A DNA stretch of 12,159 nt from NCBI GenBank assembly GCA_025356615.1, contig JANXSH010000185.1, positions 1 through 12,159 of the forward strand, read 5' to 3'. The stretch comes from Planctomycetia bacterium (lineage in GTDB: Bacteria > Planctomycetota > Planctomycetia > Gemmatales > Gemmataceae). Shown here one piece after another: positions 1 to 6,409 of the stretch. The notes under the pieces were generated by a model. It did no database searches, was not told the DNA's origin, and saw only the letters and a program-made list of their open reading frames with translations. A program made the translations under genes and the position numbers. Positions within the stretch are counted from its first letter, which is position 1; each line of letters starts with the position of its first letter.

Positions 1-776
1 TTCACCGCAAGGACGCGGCGACCAACGGCCTCCTCCTCGACGCCAAGGGTCGGCTCCTGGCGTGCGAACCGGTGGCGCGCCGGGTCACGCGGACGGAACT
101 CGACGGGACCATCACGGTCCTGACGAAGGACTACAAGGGCAAGCGCTACAACCAGCCCAACGACATTACGGTCGATTCCAAGGGACGCATCTACTTCTCC
201 GACCCGCGTTACGGCGACCGCGCCGACATGCAGATCCGCGACGAGGCGGGCAAGACGATCGAGGGCGTCTACCGCATCGACCCCGACGGCAAGGTGACGC
301 TCGTCCTCGGGCGCGGCGAAGTCGACCGGCCCAACGGCGTCCTCGTCTCGGCGGACGACAAGTACCTCTTCGTCGCGGACAACAACAACGACACCATCGG
401 CGGCGCGCGCCAACTGTGGCGGTTCGACCTGAAGGCCGACGGCGTCGTAGACGGCAAGAGTAAGAAACTGATCTACGACTGGGGCAAGGGGCGGGGGCCG
501 GACGGCCTCAAGCAAGACACCCTCGGCCGGCTCTACGTCGCCGCCGGGCTGAACAAGCCGAACCGCTTCGAGCCGGACAAGGACATCAAAGCAGGCATCT
601 ACGTCCTCAGCCCCACAGGGAAGTTGCTCACGTTTCTGCCGGTGCCGACCGACGAGGTGACGAATTGCGCCTTCGGCGGCAAGGACCGCAAGACGCTGTA
701 CATCACCGGCGGCGGGGTGTTGTACAGCATCCGCACGACGGCCGCCGGTCGGCTGGTGTGGCCTGTGGCGAAGTGA
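1..776 (+). CDS. SMP-30/gluconolactonase-like protein, 5' end outside window
   Basis: This is the C-terminal 257 residues of an SMP-30/gluconolactonase/LRE-family beta-propeller; the reading frame is open from position 3. Seen: propeller-blade repeats with the family signatures NDITVDSKGRIYFSDPRYG (152-208), RPNGVLVSADDKYLFVADNN (about 330-388) and a late DGLKQDTLGRLYVAA blade (about 502-545). The Asn and Asp residues in these motifs correspond to the divalent-metal site of the family. Known members hydrolyse sugar lactones or related esters, and planctomycete members are often exported. The substrate cannot be read from this sequence, and the N-terminus with any signal peptide is missing. 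A GTG at 72 could be mistaken for a start, but the homologous sequence (NGLLLDAKGRLLACE) runs upstream of it, so the true start lies outside the window. The gene converges on the dehydrogenase/cytochrome gene, with a hairpin between them. Confidence 0.9.
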   Translation, partial: HRKDAATNGLLLDAKGRLLACEPVARRVTRTELDGTITVLTKDYKGKRYNQPNDITVDSKGRIYFSDPRYGDRADMQIRDEAGKTIEGVYRIDPDGKVTLVLGRGEVDRPNGVLVSADDKYLFVADNNNDTIGGARQLWRFDLKADGVVDGKSKKLIYDWGKGRGPDGLKQDTLGRLYVAAGLNKPNRFEPDKDIKAGIYVLSPTGKLLTFLPVPTDEVTNCAFGGKDRKTLYITGGGVLYSIRTTAAGRLVWPVAK

Positions 777-800
777 CGACATCACTTGGAGGCGGTTTCC

Positions 801-862
801 GAAGTAGGTCCGGCGAGCCGAGCCGGACCGAGCCGTGCCGCTCGGCTCGCGGCACCTACTTC
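801..862. terminator. Long imperfect hairpin between convergent genes
   Basis: The arms are 801-823 and 840-862. Nine outer bases (GAAGTAGGT against ACCTACTTC) and eleven inner bases (GCGAGCCGAGC against GCTCGGCTCGC) pair perfectly. They are separated by a 3-nt internal mismatch, and the loop is 16 nt. The hairpin fills most of the 94-bp gap between two convergent stop codons, so a bidirectional terminator is the simplest role. No T-tract follows on either strand, so it would not be a classic intrinsic terminator. It could also be one copy of a dispersed genomic palindrome. Confidence 0.6.
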
Positions 863-870
863 GTGGACGG

Positions 871-3800
871 TCACTTGCACGCCTCGAGGAACGCGACGAG
901 GTCGGCCAACTCGCGTGGCGTCAGCACCTTGTCCATCCCCGCCGGCATGAGCGACACCTTGCCCGGCTGCATCGCCTCGATGCGGTCGCGCGGGATGCGC
1001 ACCTGTTCGGTCGCGGAGGTCGCCAGGACGATCTCCTCCGGCGTCTCCTTGCGGACGAGGCCGCTGTGCGTCTTGCCCGTCGTCGTCGTGATGACCACGG
1101 GTTCGTAACTGCGGACGAAGCTCATGCTCGGGTAGACGATCGACTCGAGCAAGTCACGCGCGTTGCGGATCTTCCCGACCTGCGTCAGGTCCGGCCCGAT
1201 GTTGCCGCCTCGGTATCCGATCGCGTGGCACGAGAAGCACGCGGCCTTGTCGCTGTGGAAGACCGCCTGCCCCCGGCGGATGTCGCCCGCTTCGAGCGAG
1301 GCGAGCATCTTGTCGAGCCGCGCCTTCTGGGCGACAGCGTCGGCGTCGAGTTCGGCGTAGAGCTTCTCGGCCTGCTTCCGTATCGCCGGACTGAACTTCG
1401 CCAGCCGGAGGCGCACCGAATCGACGCGGAGGCTCCCCCGAGCCGGGGCCGAGGAGAGTCCGGCGAGGAGCTTGCTGCCCACCTCGTCGGTCGATCCCAG
1501 AACATAAGCATCCAGCAGCCGGTCGAGTTCCATCGGGCCGGCAACGCGAAACGCGCCGGGCAATTCGGTGAGTTGACCGATCGTCAGACTGGCCTTACTC
1601 AGGATCGTCGCGGCCAGGCCGCGAACCATTACGGTGCGTTCTCCGTCGAGACGCGACACCGCCAAGCGGAAATGCTCGGCGGACAGGGCCGACGACACAC
1701 CCGGTATCGAGGCGAGCGCGAGGAGACGAATCTCGTCCGGGCGGCGAACCGTGTCAGCGAGCGCGAGGAGCGATGGCGTGAGACCGGCTTTCGCGTCGAG
1801 TGGCAAGGCGCGAATCGTCGTCAAAACGTCGCGCTGGATCGCCTCGTCGGCGAGGGCCGACTTCAGGGCCGCGCCCCAACTCTCGGGCACCGGACGCAAT
1901 GTCGCCCCGGCCATGCTCCGCAAGGCGCGACGCTTGACCAGAGGCGATGCTTTGGAATTCGTCAGCCGCGAGGCGAGGAACACCTGGATCGCCTTGCTTC
2001 CCGACAGGCGAGACAGGTTATTCGTCAACTCCTCCTCTTCGGCACCTTTGACCCGGTCGTCGGCCAGTCGGTTCTCGAACAGCGGCACGATGGCCTCAGC
2101 GTGTTCGGGCCGACGACCCGCGATCCACCAGCCGGCCTGACGCAAGGCTTGGTCCTCCGATGCGAGCGCACTCTTGACCGCATCGCTCTCGAGTTTCCCG
2201 TCCCGCATCTGGTCGAGGGCGACCAGGGCGGCCCGCCTAGTGTTGGGGTCGTCGGATTTCAGCCCCCGCGCGGTCGCCTCGCGGTCGCCGATCTCGATCA
2301 AGGCGTAGGCGATCGCGTGGTCGAGTGGCCGGTCGCCTCCCTTCGCCCGGAGGAGGGCCGGGACGTTCTTCGCGTCCCCGAGTCGGCCCAGCGCCTCGGC
2401 GGCGACTCGACGATTCGACGCCGACTTGCTCCCCAGGAGCTTGGTGAGGGTGTCCGTAGCCCCCCTATCGCGCCAAAGGCTTACGGAGTTCAGCGCGGCC
2501 TGGCGGACGCCTTCATCGGCATCGCCCAAAGCTTTGCCGACGAGCTTGCGAGCGTTCACGTCGTCGATCCGCGTGGCGGCCCAGACGACGTTCCTTCGGA
2601 CGGAAGGCGAGCGGTTCGCGATAAAGAGACTCTCCATATCGTCAATTGTCGATTGTCCCTTCTTCCCGATTTCGTGCATGGCCCGGCGCATGACGAAGGG
2701 GCGATCGTCTGTGAGCAACGCGACGAGCGCCTCGTCGGTCATCTTCCCCCAGGCGAGGCGGTTGCCGCGCGGGTCGGCAATGACAGGAGCGCCGATGCGG
2801 CGGACGCGATAGATCGCGCCGAGGACATCGGGTTTGACGAGTTGCGACGTGGGGCAACAGAGTTTGTACCACCCGCCGGTATCGACCACGAGCAGGCTGC
2901 CGTCGGCGTCTTCGATGACATCGGTCGGGTGGAAGTCGCGGCTGGTGCAGACGAGGAAATCGCTGTCGCGCGTCGCGAACGTCGAGCCGAGTGGCTCGAG
3001 GACGTGGCGCGAAACCTTGTGCGTGTTGAACTGGACCGCGAAAAGGTTGTTGCGATACTCCGCGCCGAATTGACCCGACTCCAGGCGGTGCAGCCCGGAG
3101 GGGGCGGCGGGACCGAGGTGCGTCATCACGGGCATGAGCGTCGGCCCGGTCCAGGCGTGGGCGGCGTCGTGGATGACGCCGTGGTCCTTGCCGTGGATAC
3201 CGCCGGGGATCGCGTGCAGGATCCCGTCGCGGTTGCCCCCGGCGGGGTTCTGCAAGAACGTCGTCGTGAAGAGGCGTTCGCCCTCGGGGGTGAAGACGAC
3301 ATCGACGGGATTGTCCATCCCGCCCGTCATCACCGGCTCGATGTCCCTGCCATCGGGCCTGGCGCGGAAGATGTGCGCGGCGCGCGTCACGAAGTCGGCC
3401 TTGCCGGGCCGCTTGTAGGTCTGTTGGGCGAAAGCGCCTTTCGTCCAGTAGATCCGGCCGTCGAGGCCGAGATACGGGCCGTGCAAATCATTCGCACAAC
3501 CCGTAAGGGTCTTCCCCTCGAACCACTCCTCGCGCTTGTCGGCGACGCCAACGCCCTTGGTGTCGGTCAGCTTCCAGATGCTCGGCGGGGCGGCGACGAA
3601 GAGCGAGCCGTCGTGCCAGAGCGTGCCCTCGGGCAGCATCATCTTATCGGCGAAGACGGTTCGGCGATCATAGACGCCGTCGCCGTCGGTGTCTTCCAGC
3701 CGGAGGATGCGATGCGGCCGGTCGGCGAGCTGCTTCGCCACGGGTGCGTTGGTGCCGGACACGTCGGAGACGAAGAGACGACCGGCCTCGTCGAGGTCGA

Positions 3801-3981
3801 TCGTGACGGGCCGATCGACCAGGCCCGGCTTCACCGCGAGTTCGATCGTGAACCCGGCGGGGAGGACGAACGTGCGCCCGTTGACCGTGATTTCGTTGGT
3901 GCGAGGGGGCGGCGCGGGCCAGGCGAGGGCTAGCAGCGCGACGAACAGGACGGCGACGCCTGCGAGACTGAGCCGAAGCAT
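871..3981 (-). CDS. PVC-type membrane-bound dehydrogenase with HEAT repeats and cytochrome c domain
   Basis: A 1036-residue exported protein of a family found mainly in Planctomycetes and Verrucomicrobia (TIGR02604-type N-terminus, TIGR02603-type C-terminus). Residues 1-22 are a hydrophobic signal or anchor. Residues about 38-395 form a glucose/sorbosone-dehydrogenase-like propeller with a calcium-type loop DTDGDGVYD (97-105). Residues about 415-870 are HEAT-like repeats. The C-terminus is a c-type cytochrome with CFSCH at 915-919 (codons near 1225-1239) and a probable Met heme ligand in SLMPAGM (about 1012). The expected role is periplasmic oxidation of a sugar or other organic substrate with electrons passing to heme; the substrate is unknown. 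The ATG at 3981 was chosen because GGGAGGTG lies 5 nt upstream and the signal sequence begins there. The frame stays open upstream to 4170, but that stretch has no family similarity and runs into the divergent gene. Confidence 0.9.
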   Translation of the reverse strand: MLRLSLAGVAVLFVALLALAWPAPPPRTNEITVNGRTFVLPAGFTIELAVKPGLVDRPVTIDLDEAGRLFVSDVSGTNAPVAKQLADRPHRILRLEDTDGDGVYDRRTVFADKMMLPEGTLWHDGSLFVAAPPSIWKLTDTKGVGVADKREEWFEGKTLTGCANDLHGPYLGLDGRIYWTKGAFAQQTYKRPGKADFVTRAAHIFRARPDGRDIEPVMTGGMDNPVDVVFTPEGERLFTTTFLQNPAGGNRDGILHAIPGGIHGKDHGVIHDAAHAWTGPTLMPVMTHLGPAAPSGLHRLESGQFGAEYRNNLFAVQFNTHKVSRHVLEPLGSTFATRDSDFLVCTSRDFHPTDVIEDADGSLLVVDTGGWYKLCCPTSQLVKPDVLGAIYRVRRIGAPVIADPRGNRLAWGKMTDEALVALLTDDRPFVMRRAMHEIGKKGQSTIDDMESLFIANRSPSVRRNVVWAATRIDDVNARKLVGKALGDADEGVRQAALNSVSLWRDRGATDTLTKLLGSKSASNRRVAAEALGRLGDAKNVPALLRAKGGDRPLDHAIAYALIEIGDREATARGLKSDDPNTRRAALVALDQMRDGKLESDAVKSALASEDQALRQAGWWIAGRRPEHAEAIVPLFENRLADDRVKGAEEEELTNNLSRLSGSKAIQVFLASRLTNSKASPLVKRRALRSMAGATLRPVPESWGAALKSALADEAIQRDVLTTIRALPLDAKAGLTPSLLALADTVRRPDEIRLLALASIPGVSSALSAEHFRLAVSRLDGERTVMVRGLAATILSKASLTIGQLTELPGAFRVAGPMELDRLLDAYVLGSTDEVGSKLLAGLSSAPARGSLRVDSVRLRLAKFSPAIRKQAEKLYAELDADAVAQKARLDKMLASLEAGDIRRGQAVFHSDKAACFSCHAIGYRGGNIGPDLTQVGKIRNARDLLESIVYPSMSFVRSYEPVVITTTTGKTHSGLVRKETPEEIVLATSATEQVRIPRDRIEAMQPGKVSLMPAGMDKVLTPRELADLVAFLEACK

Positions 3982-3986
3982 GAGGA

Positions 3987-3994
3987 CACCTCCC
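3987..3994 (-). promoter_or_regulatory. Shine-Dalgarno of the dehydrogenase/cytochrome gene
   Basis: On the minus strand GGGAGGTG lies 5 nt before the ATG at 3981. It decides between this start and longer in-frame alternatives that reach 4170. It sits in the 113-bp divergent region 3982-4094, which must hold promoters for both directions. I see only a weak -10-like TATCAT on the minus strand (4031-4026) and no convincing -35. Confidence 0.7.
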
Positions 3995-4094
3995 GGAGCG
4001 CGGATTCGAACAGAGGCATCCTGACATGATATGAAGCGGACAGAGCGCGTCATCGAATGTAGGATGGAGGAAACCCCAACCTGGAGATCCTCCA

Positions 4095-4949
4095 TTGGCA
4101 GGCAAGCCGTTCGACGCAACGATAAAAGACCTGATCGAAGCCGATGCCAAATCGTGGGCGGAGCTGGCATCCTCGAAACCGCCGACGAGCGCGAGCTTCG
4201 AGGACGCCGACGTGTCCAGTGTCTCGGCAGCGGCTGATAAAGTGCTGCGTGTCCAGGACGGCACCGGAGAATGGCTCCTCGATCTGGAGCCGGAGTCGGG
4301 CCATGCCGGCGACGCGCCCGACGCCCTGCACCTCTACTCGACCCTGCTGCAACGCCGACATCACCTCCGTGTGCGTTCCGTGTTACTCTTGTTGCGCCCC
4401 GAGGCGAACGCCACGACAGCGACGGGGGTTCTGGAGCGATTCCACCCCGACGAGGTAGAACCGTATCTCGTTTTCCGCTACCGCGTGGTACGATTATGGC
4501 AGGAGCCTGTCGAACGCTTCCTGCAAGGTGGCATGGGCACCCTGCCCCTCGCGGCGCTGACCGACGAGGCGCGGGGCCACCTCGCGGAAGTCGTGGACCG
4601 AATCGAGGCCCGGCTGAAGGCGGAAGCTAGCCCGGCGCTCACCGAGAGGTTGCTGGCGGGAACGTTCCTGCTGCTCGGACTGCGGTATCTGCCGGCAGAG
4701 ATCCCAGAGAGATTGAGGAGGAACAAACTCGTGGAAGAATCATCGACCTATCAAATGGTGCGTCGGATTGGCCGTATCGACGAAGCTCGGGAAACGGTAC
4801 TCGATATGGGATCCATCAAGTTCGGGCAACCGGCGGATGCCGCGATGCAATCTAAGATCGAGAGCATCACCGATCTCGAACGGCTCACCGCTCTTCGCAG
4901 GCGCCTGCTGTCCGTCTCCTCCTGGGCGGACTTGCTCGGCGCAAATTGA
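4095..4949 (+). CDS. Rpn/PD-(D/E)XK nuclease-like protein with DUF4351-like C-terminus
   Basis: A 284-residue protein starting KPFDATIKDLIEAD, as in planctomycete members of the Rpn (recombination-promoting nuclease / putative transposase) group. Residues about 40-105 look like a PD-(D/E)XK core: D48, then LLDLEPES with E65 and E67, then ALHLYSTLL, then a hydrophobic strand RVRSVLLLLRPEA. The usual third catalytic residue (Gln or Lys after E-x) is Glu here, so activity is uncertain. Residues about 148-210 are helical, and 213-284 are a DUF4351-like module (KFGQPAD, ITDLE, SSWADLL). The start is TTG, the only initiator after the in-frame stop at 4032, with GGAG 8 nt upstream. It is the first of three closely spaced genes: the gap to the next is 19 bp, and the next two repeat its 3' part. 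A strong internal ribosome site lies at 4715-4733. Known Rpn proteins are linked to DNA cleavage and phage defence; function here is inferred. Confidence 0.8.
   Translation: MAGKPFDATIKDLIEADAKSWAELASSKPPTSASFEDADVSSVSAAADKVLRVQDGTGEWLLDLEPESGHAGDAPDALHLYSTLLQRRHHLRVRSVLLLLRPEANATTATGVLERFHPDEVEPYLVFRYRVVRLWQEPVERFLQGGMGTLPLAALTDEARGHLAEVVDRIEARLKAEASPALTERLLAGTFLLLGLRYLPAEIPERLRRNKLVEESSTYQMVRRIGRIDEARETVLDMGSIKFGQPADAAMQSKIESITDLERLTALRRRLLSVSSWADLLGAN
4545..4780 (+). repeat. Direct repeat, copy A (nuclease-like gene 3' part)
   Basis: Aligns without gaps to 5032-5267 at an offset of 487 bp, with about 9 mismatches by eye (around 96% identity). Similarity is lost abruptly upstream of 4545. 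Downstream of 4780 it continues only at about the level expected for diverged paralogues. Confidence 0.85.
4715..4733 (+). promoter_or_regulatory. Internal Shine-Dalgarno and in-frame GTG start
   Basis: GAGGAGG (4715-4721) is followed 9 nt later by GTG (4731), in frame with the gene. Initiation here would make a 72-residue protein (4731-4949) consisting only of the DUF4351-like module. The SD is encoded by the codons TTG AGG AGG AAC; AGG AGG is an unusual arginine choice in GC-rich DNA, which suggests selection on the nucleotides. Translation from this GTG is inferred. Confidence 0.45.
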
Positions 4950-4968
4950 GCTTGGAGGAGCAGATCGG

Positions 4969-5436
4969 ATGGAGCGATCTGATGGCACGGGCCAGGCACC
5001 CAGGACAGCAATCCTAGTCATCCTCGCCGTACCCCTCGCGGCGCTGACCGATGAGGCGCGAGGCCACCTCGCGGAGGTGGTGGACCGAATCGAGGCCCGG
5101 CTGAAGGCGGAGGCCAGCCCGGCGCTCACCGAGAGGTTGCTGGCGGGAACGTTCCTGCTGCTCGGACTGCGGTATCTGCCGCCAGAGATCCCAGAGAGAT
5201 TGAGGAGGAACAAACTCGTGGAAGAATCATCGACCTATCAAATGGTGCGTCAGATTGGCCGCATCGAGGGAGTTCGACATACCTTACTTCGGCAGGGATC
5301 ACATAAGTTCGGGCAACCGGAAGACCCGGCAACGCAGTCACGGATCGATAGCATCACCGATATCGAACAACTCGATGCGCTGATCGATCGTATCCCGTTC
5401 GTCTCCTCCTGGGCGGACTTACTCTCAGAGGTGTAG
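4969..5436 (+). CDS. Partial duplicate of the nuclease-like gene: helical region and DUF4351-like module only
   Basis: A 155-residue protein. The ATG at 4969 is preceded by GGAGGAG (4954-4960) at 8-nt spacing, so it looks like a translated gene. Residues 1-20 (MERSDGTGQAPRTAILVILA) have no match in the first gene. From VPLAALTDEARGHLAEVVDR onward it follows residues 149-284 of the full-length protein, nearly identical for about 80 residues. The last 72 residues are about 65% identical to the corresponding module of gene 1 (47 of 72 by eye). The PD-(D/E)XK core is absent, so it cannot be a nuclease. It may be a remnant of tandem duplication, or a small regulator that pairs with the full-length protein through shared C-terminal surfaces. 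It lies 19 bp after gene 1 and 18 bp before gene 3, probably in one transcript. Like gene 1 it carries an internal SD and GTG. Confidence 0.7.
   Translation: MERSDGTGQAPRTAILVILAVPLAALTDEARGHLAEVVDRIEARLKAEASPALTERLLAGTFLLLGLRYLPPEIPERLRRNKLVEESSTYQMVRQIGRIEGVRHTLLRQGSHKFGQPEDPATQSRIDSITDIEQLDALIDRIPFVSSWADLLSEV
5032..5267 (+). repeat. Direct repeat, copy B
   Basis: Second copy of 4545-4780 at 487-bp spacing. Because 487 is not a multiple of three, the copies lie in different reading frames, so copy B needed its own start (4969) to be translated. Confidence 0.85.
5202..5220 (+). promoter_or_regulatory. Internal Shine-Dalgarno and in-frame GTG start, second copy
   Basis: GAGGAGG (5202-5208) and GTG (5218) are preserved exactly from the first copy, again in frame. 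Initiation would give a 72-residue DUF4351-like protein (5218-5436). Preservation alone is weak evidence because the surrounding duplicate is about 96% identical overall. Confidence 0.4.
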
Positions 5437-5454
5437 CCTCGAAAAACTGGGTCG

Positions 5455-5727
5455 ATGGCGCGATCCGAATCCTGCTCGAACGAGAGGGCCGAGATGGACG
5501 ACCACATCATGAAAGATTCATCGACCTATCAACTCATACTCCAGCGTGGCCGCATCGAGGGGGCTCGGGACACGTTACTCCGGCAAGGTTTGGTGAAGTT
5601 CTCCCAACCGGCGGATGCGGCGACACAATCACAGATCGACGGCATCACCGATCTCGAACATCTTCAAGCCCTCTGTGAACGTATCCTGTCCGTCTCCTCA
5701 TGGGCGGACCTCGTCGCAGAGGCATGA
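5455..5727 (+). CDS. Stand-alone DUF4351-like module
   Basis: From the ATG at 5455 this is 90 residues. ATGs at 5494 (77 aa, with purine-rich GAGAGG 6 nt upstream) and 5509 (72 aa) are also in frame. The conserved part starts at MKDSSTYQ (5509), exactly at the position of the internal GTG starts in the two upstream genes, and runs 72 residues without gaps against both (about 64% identical to gene 2 and 58% to gene 1 by eye). Shared features are SSTYQ, GRI, K-F-x-QP-x-D, ITD(L/I)E and VSSWADL. Nothing of the nuclease core or the helical linker remains. The start is uncertain: 5455 has no SD, and 5494 is arguably better. This is the last gene of the three-gene group. A role as an independent C-terminal partner of the full-length protein is inferred. 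Confidence 0.6.
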   Translation: MARSESCSNERAEMDDHIMKDSSTYQLILQRGRIEGARDTLLRQGLVKFSQPADAATQSQIDGITDLEHLQALCERILSVSSWADLVAEA

Positions 5728-5766
5728 GGAACGAACCCGATCCCGAATAACTGAGCGGAAACACAC

Positions 5767-5786
5767 GGAGGCGCTCTACGCCCTCC
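5767..5786. terminator. Short bulged hairpin after the three-gene cluster
   Basis: GGAGGCG (5767-5773) pairs with CGCCCTCC (5779-5786) through seven base pairs with one bulged C and a 5-nt loop. It lies between two convergent ends, the stop of the third module gene and the stop of the detached glgP fragment. No clear T-tract follows, so the terminator role is tentative. The rest of 5728-5795 shows nothing recognisable. Confidence 0.3.
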
Positions 5787-5795
5787 TTCATCACG

Positions 5796-6263
5796 TCACG
5801 ACACCGGGCAACTGAACACCTTCCAGATGTCGTGCGCGTAACCCAGGATGGTCCGGTCGGAGGAGAACTTGCCCGAACCGGCGACGTTGAGGATCGCCTT
5901 GCGCGTCCAGGCGTCGCTCTGGACGTAGAGCTGGCCGACGGCGACCTGCGTCTTGACGTAGGAGGTCAGGTCGGCGAGGTGCATGTAGTAGTCGCCCCTC
6001 GTCAGCAGCACGTCGCGGATCGGGGCGAAGATGCCGCGCTCGTGCGGGCTGAAGTGGTCGTTGAAGATCAGGTCCAGCGCCGCCTTCGTCTCCGGCTCGT
6101 TGTGGTAGTGCCACCACGGGCTGTAGAAGCCGCGACTCTCCTCCACCTGCGAGGCGTTCAGGCCGAACAGGAAGAAGTTCTCCTCGCCGCCCTCCTGGGC
6201 CATCTCGATCGTCGCCCCGTCGCGCGTGCCGATCGTCAGCGCGCCGTTCATCATGAACTTCAT
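5796..6263 (-). pseudogene. Detached C-terminal fragment of glycogen phosphorylase
   Basis: It encodes 155 residues, from MKFMMNGALTIGTRDGATIE to a normal stop, matching the last 155 residues of the glgP gene at 10372-12159 with two amino-acid differences (V for A near 5944, E for A near 6141). It begins just after GTGN of the GTGNMKFMMNG motif, whose lysine holds pyridoxal phosphate. The glucan-binding and N-terminal domains are absent, so it cannot be an active phosphorylase. The frame is intact with no internal stops. Its first codon happens to be ATG with a purine stretch (GGGAAGAA) just upstream, so low-level translation is possible. It lies at the left edge of the SIR2 island and is best read as the original or displaced 3' end of glgP. 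A remnant of a second full phosphorylase gene is an alternative. Confidence 0.85.
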
Positions 6264-6264
6264 G
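5796..6264 (-). repeat. 469-bp direct repeat, left copy (glgP 3' end)
   Basis: Aligns without gaps to 10372-10840 at an offset of 4576 bp, with about 17 mismatches by eye (about 96% identity). Similarity stops on one side exactly at the stop codon and on the other just upstream of the ATG at 6263. The two copies flank the SIR2 gene pair in the same orientation. Confidence 0.93.
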
Positions 6265-6361
6265 CTGTTCTTCCCATTTTACCTATCTTGCCAATATTTC
6301 TTGCAATTCTTAGACTTGATCTGGGTACAATTCCACGCCGATCTATTTCCACGGTTTCATA
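6265..6361 (+). promoter_or_regulatory. AT-rich island edge with candidate promoter for the SIR2 gene
   Basis: This 97-bp stretch is visibly AT-rich compared with the coding DNA on both sides. The best candidate promoter is TTGCAA (6301-6306) and TACAAT (6326-6331), 19 nt apart, which is longer than ideal. No clear Shine-Dalgarno precedes either ATG at the start of the SIR2 gene, so a leaderless or weakly translated message is possible. Confidence 0.3.
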
Positions 6362-6409
6362 ATGTTGCCGGACGCCCTTCACAGCATGTTGCCGGACGCC
6401 CTCCACATC
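6362..6409 (+). repeat. 24-bp tandem repeat at the SIR2 gene start
   Basis: Two adjacent 24-bp units (6362-6385 and 6386-6409) encode MLPDALHS and MLPDALHI. They differ at three positions near the 3' end. Each unit starts with ATG, so the gene has two equivalent starts 8 codons apart. Confidence 0.9.

Noticed and set aside
835..3933. Very long open frame (about 1030 codons) antisense to the dehydrogenase/cytochrome gene
   Set aside because: It is a by-product of high GC on the opposite strand: low-complexity Arg/Glu/Val/Gly-rich translation with no domain. The minus strand carries clear propeller, HEAT and CxxCH motifs.
3995..4016. GGATTCGAAC, resembling a tRNA T-arm on the minus strand
   Set aside because: The flanking bases do not pair as a T-stem, and no D-arm, anticodon arm or acceptor stem is present around it.
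5832..6362. 176-codon plus-strand frame across the detached glgP fragment
   Set aside because: It is an antisense shadow of conserved phosphorylase sequence with a compositionally biased translation and no recognisable domain.
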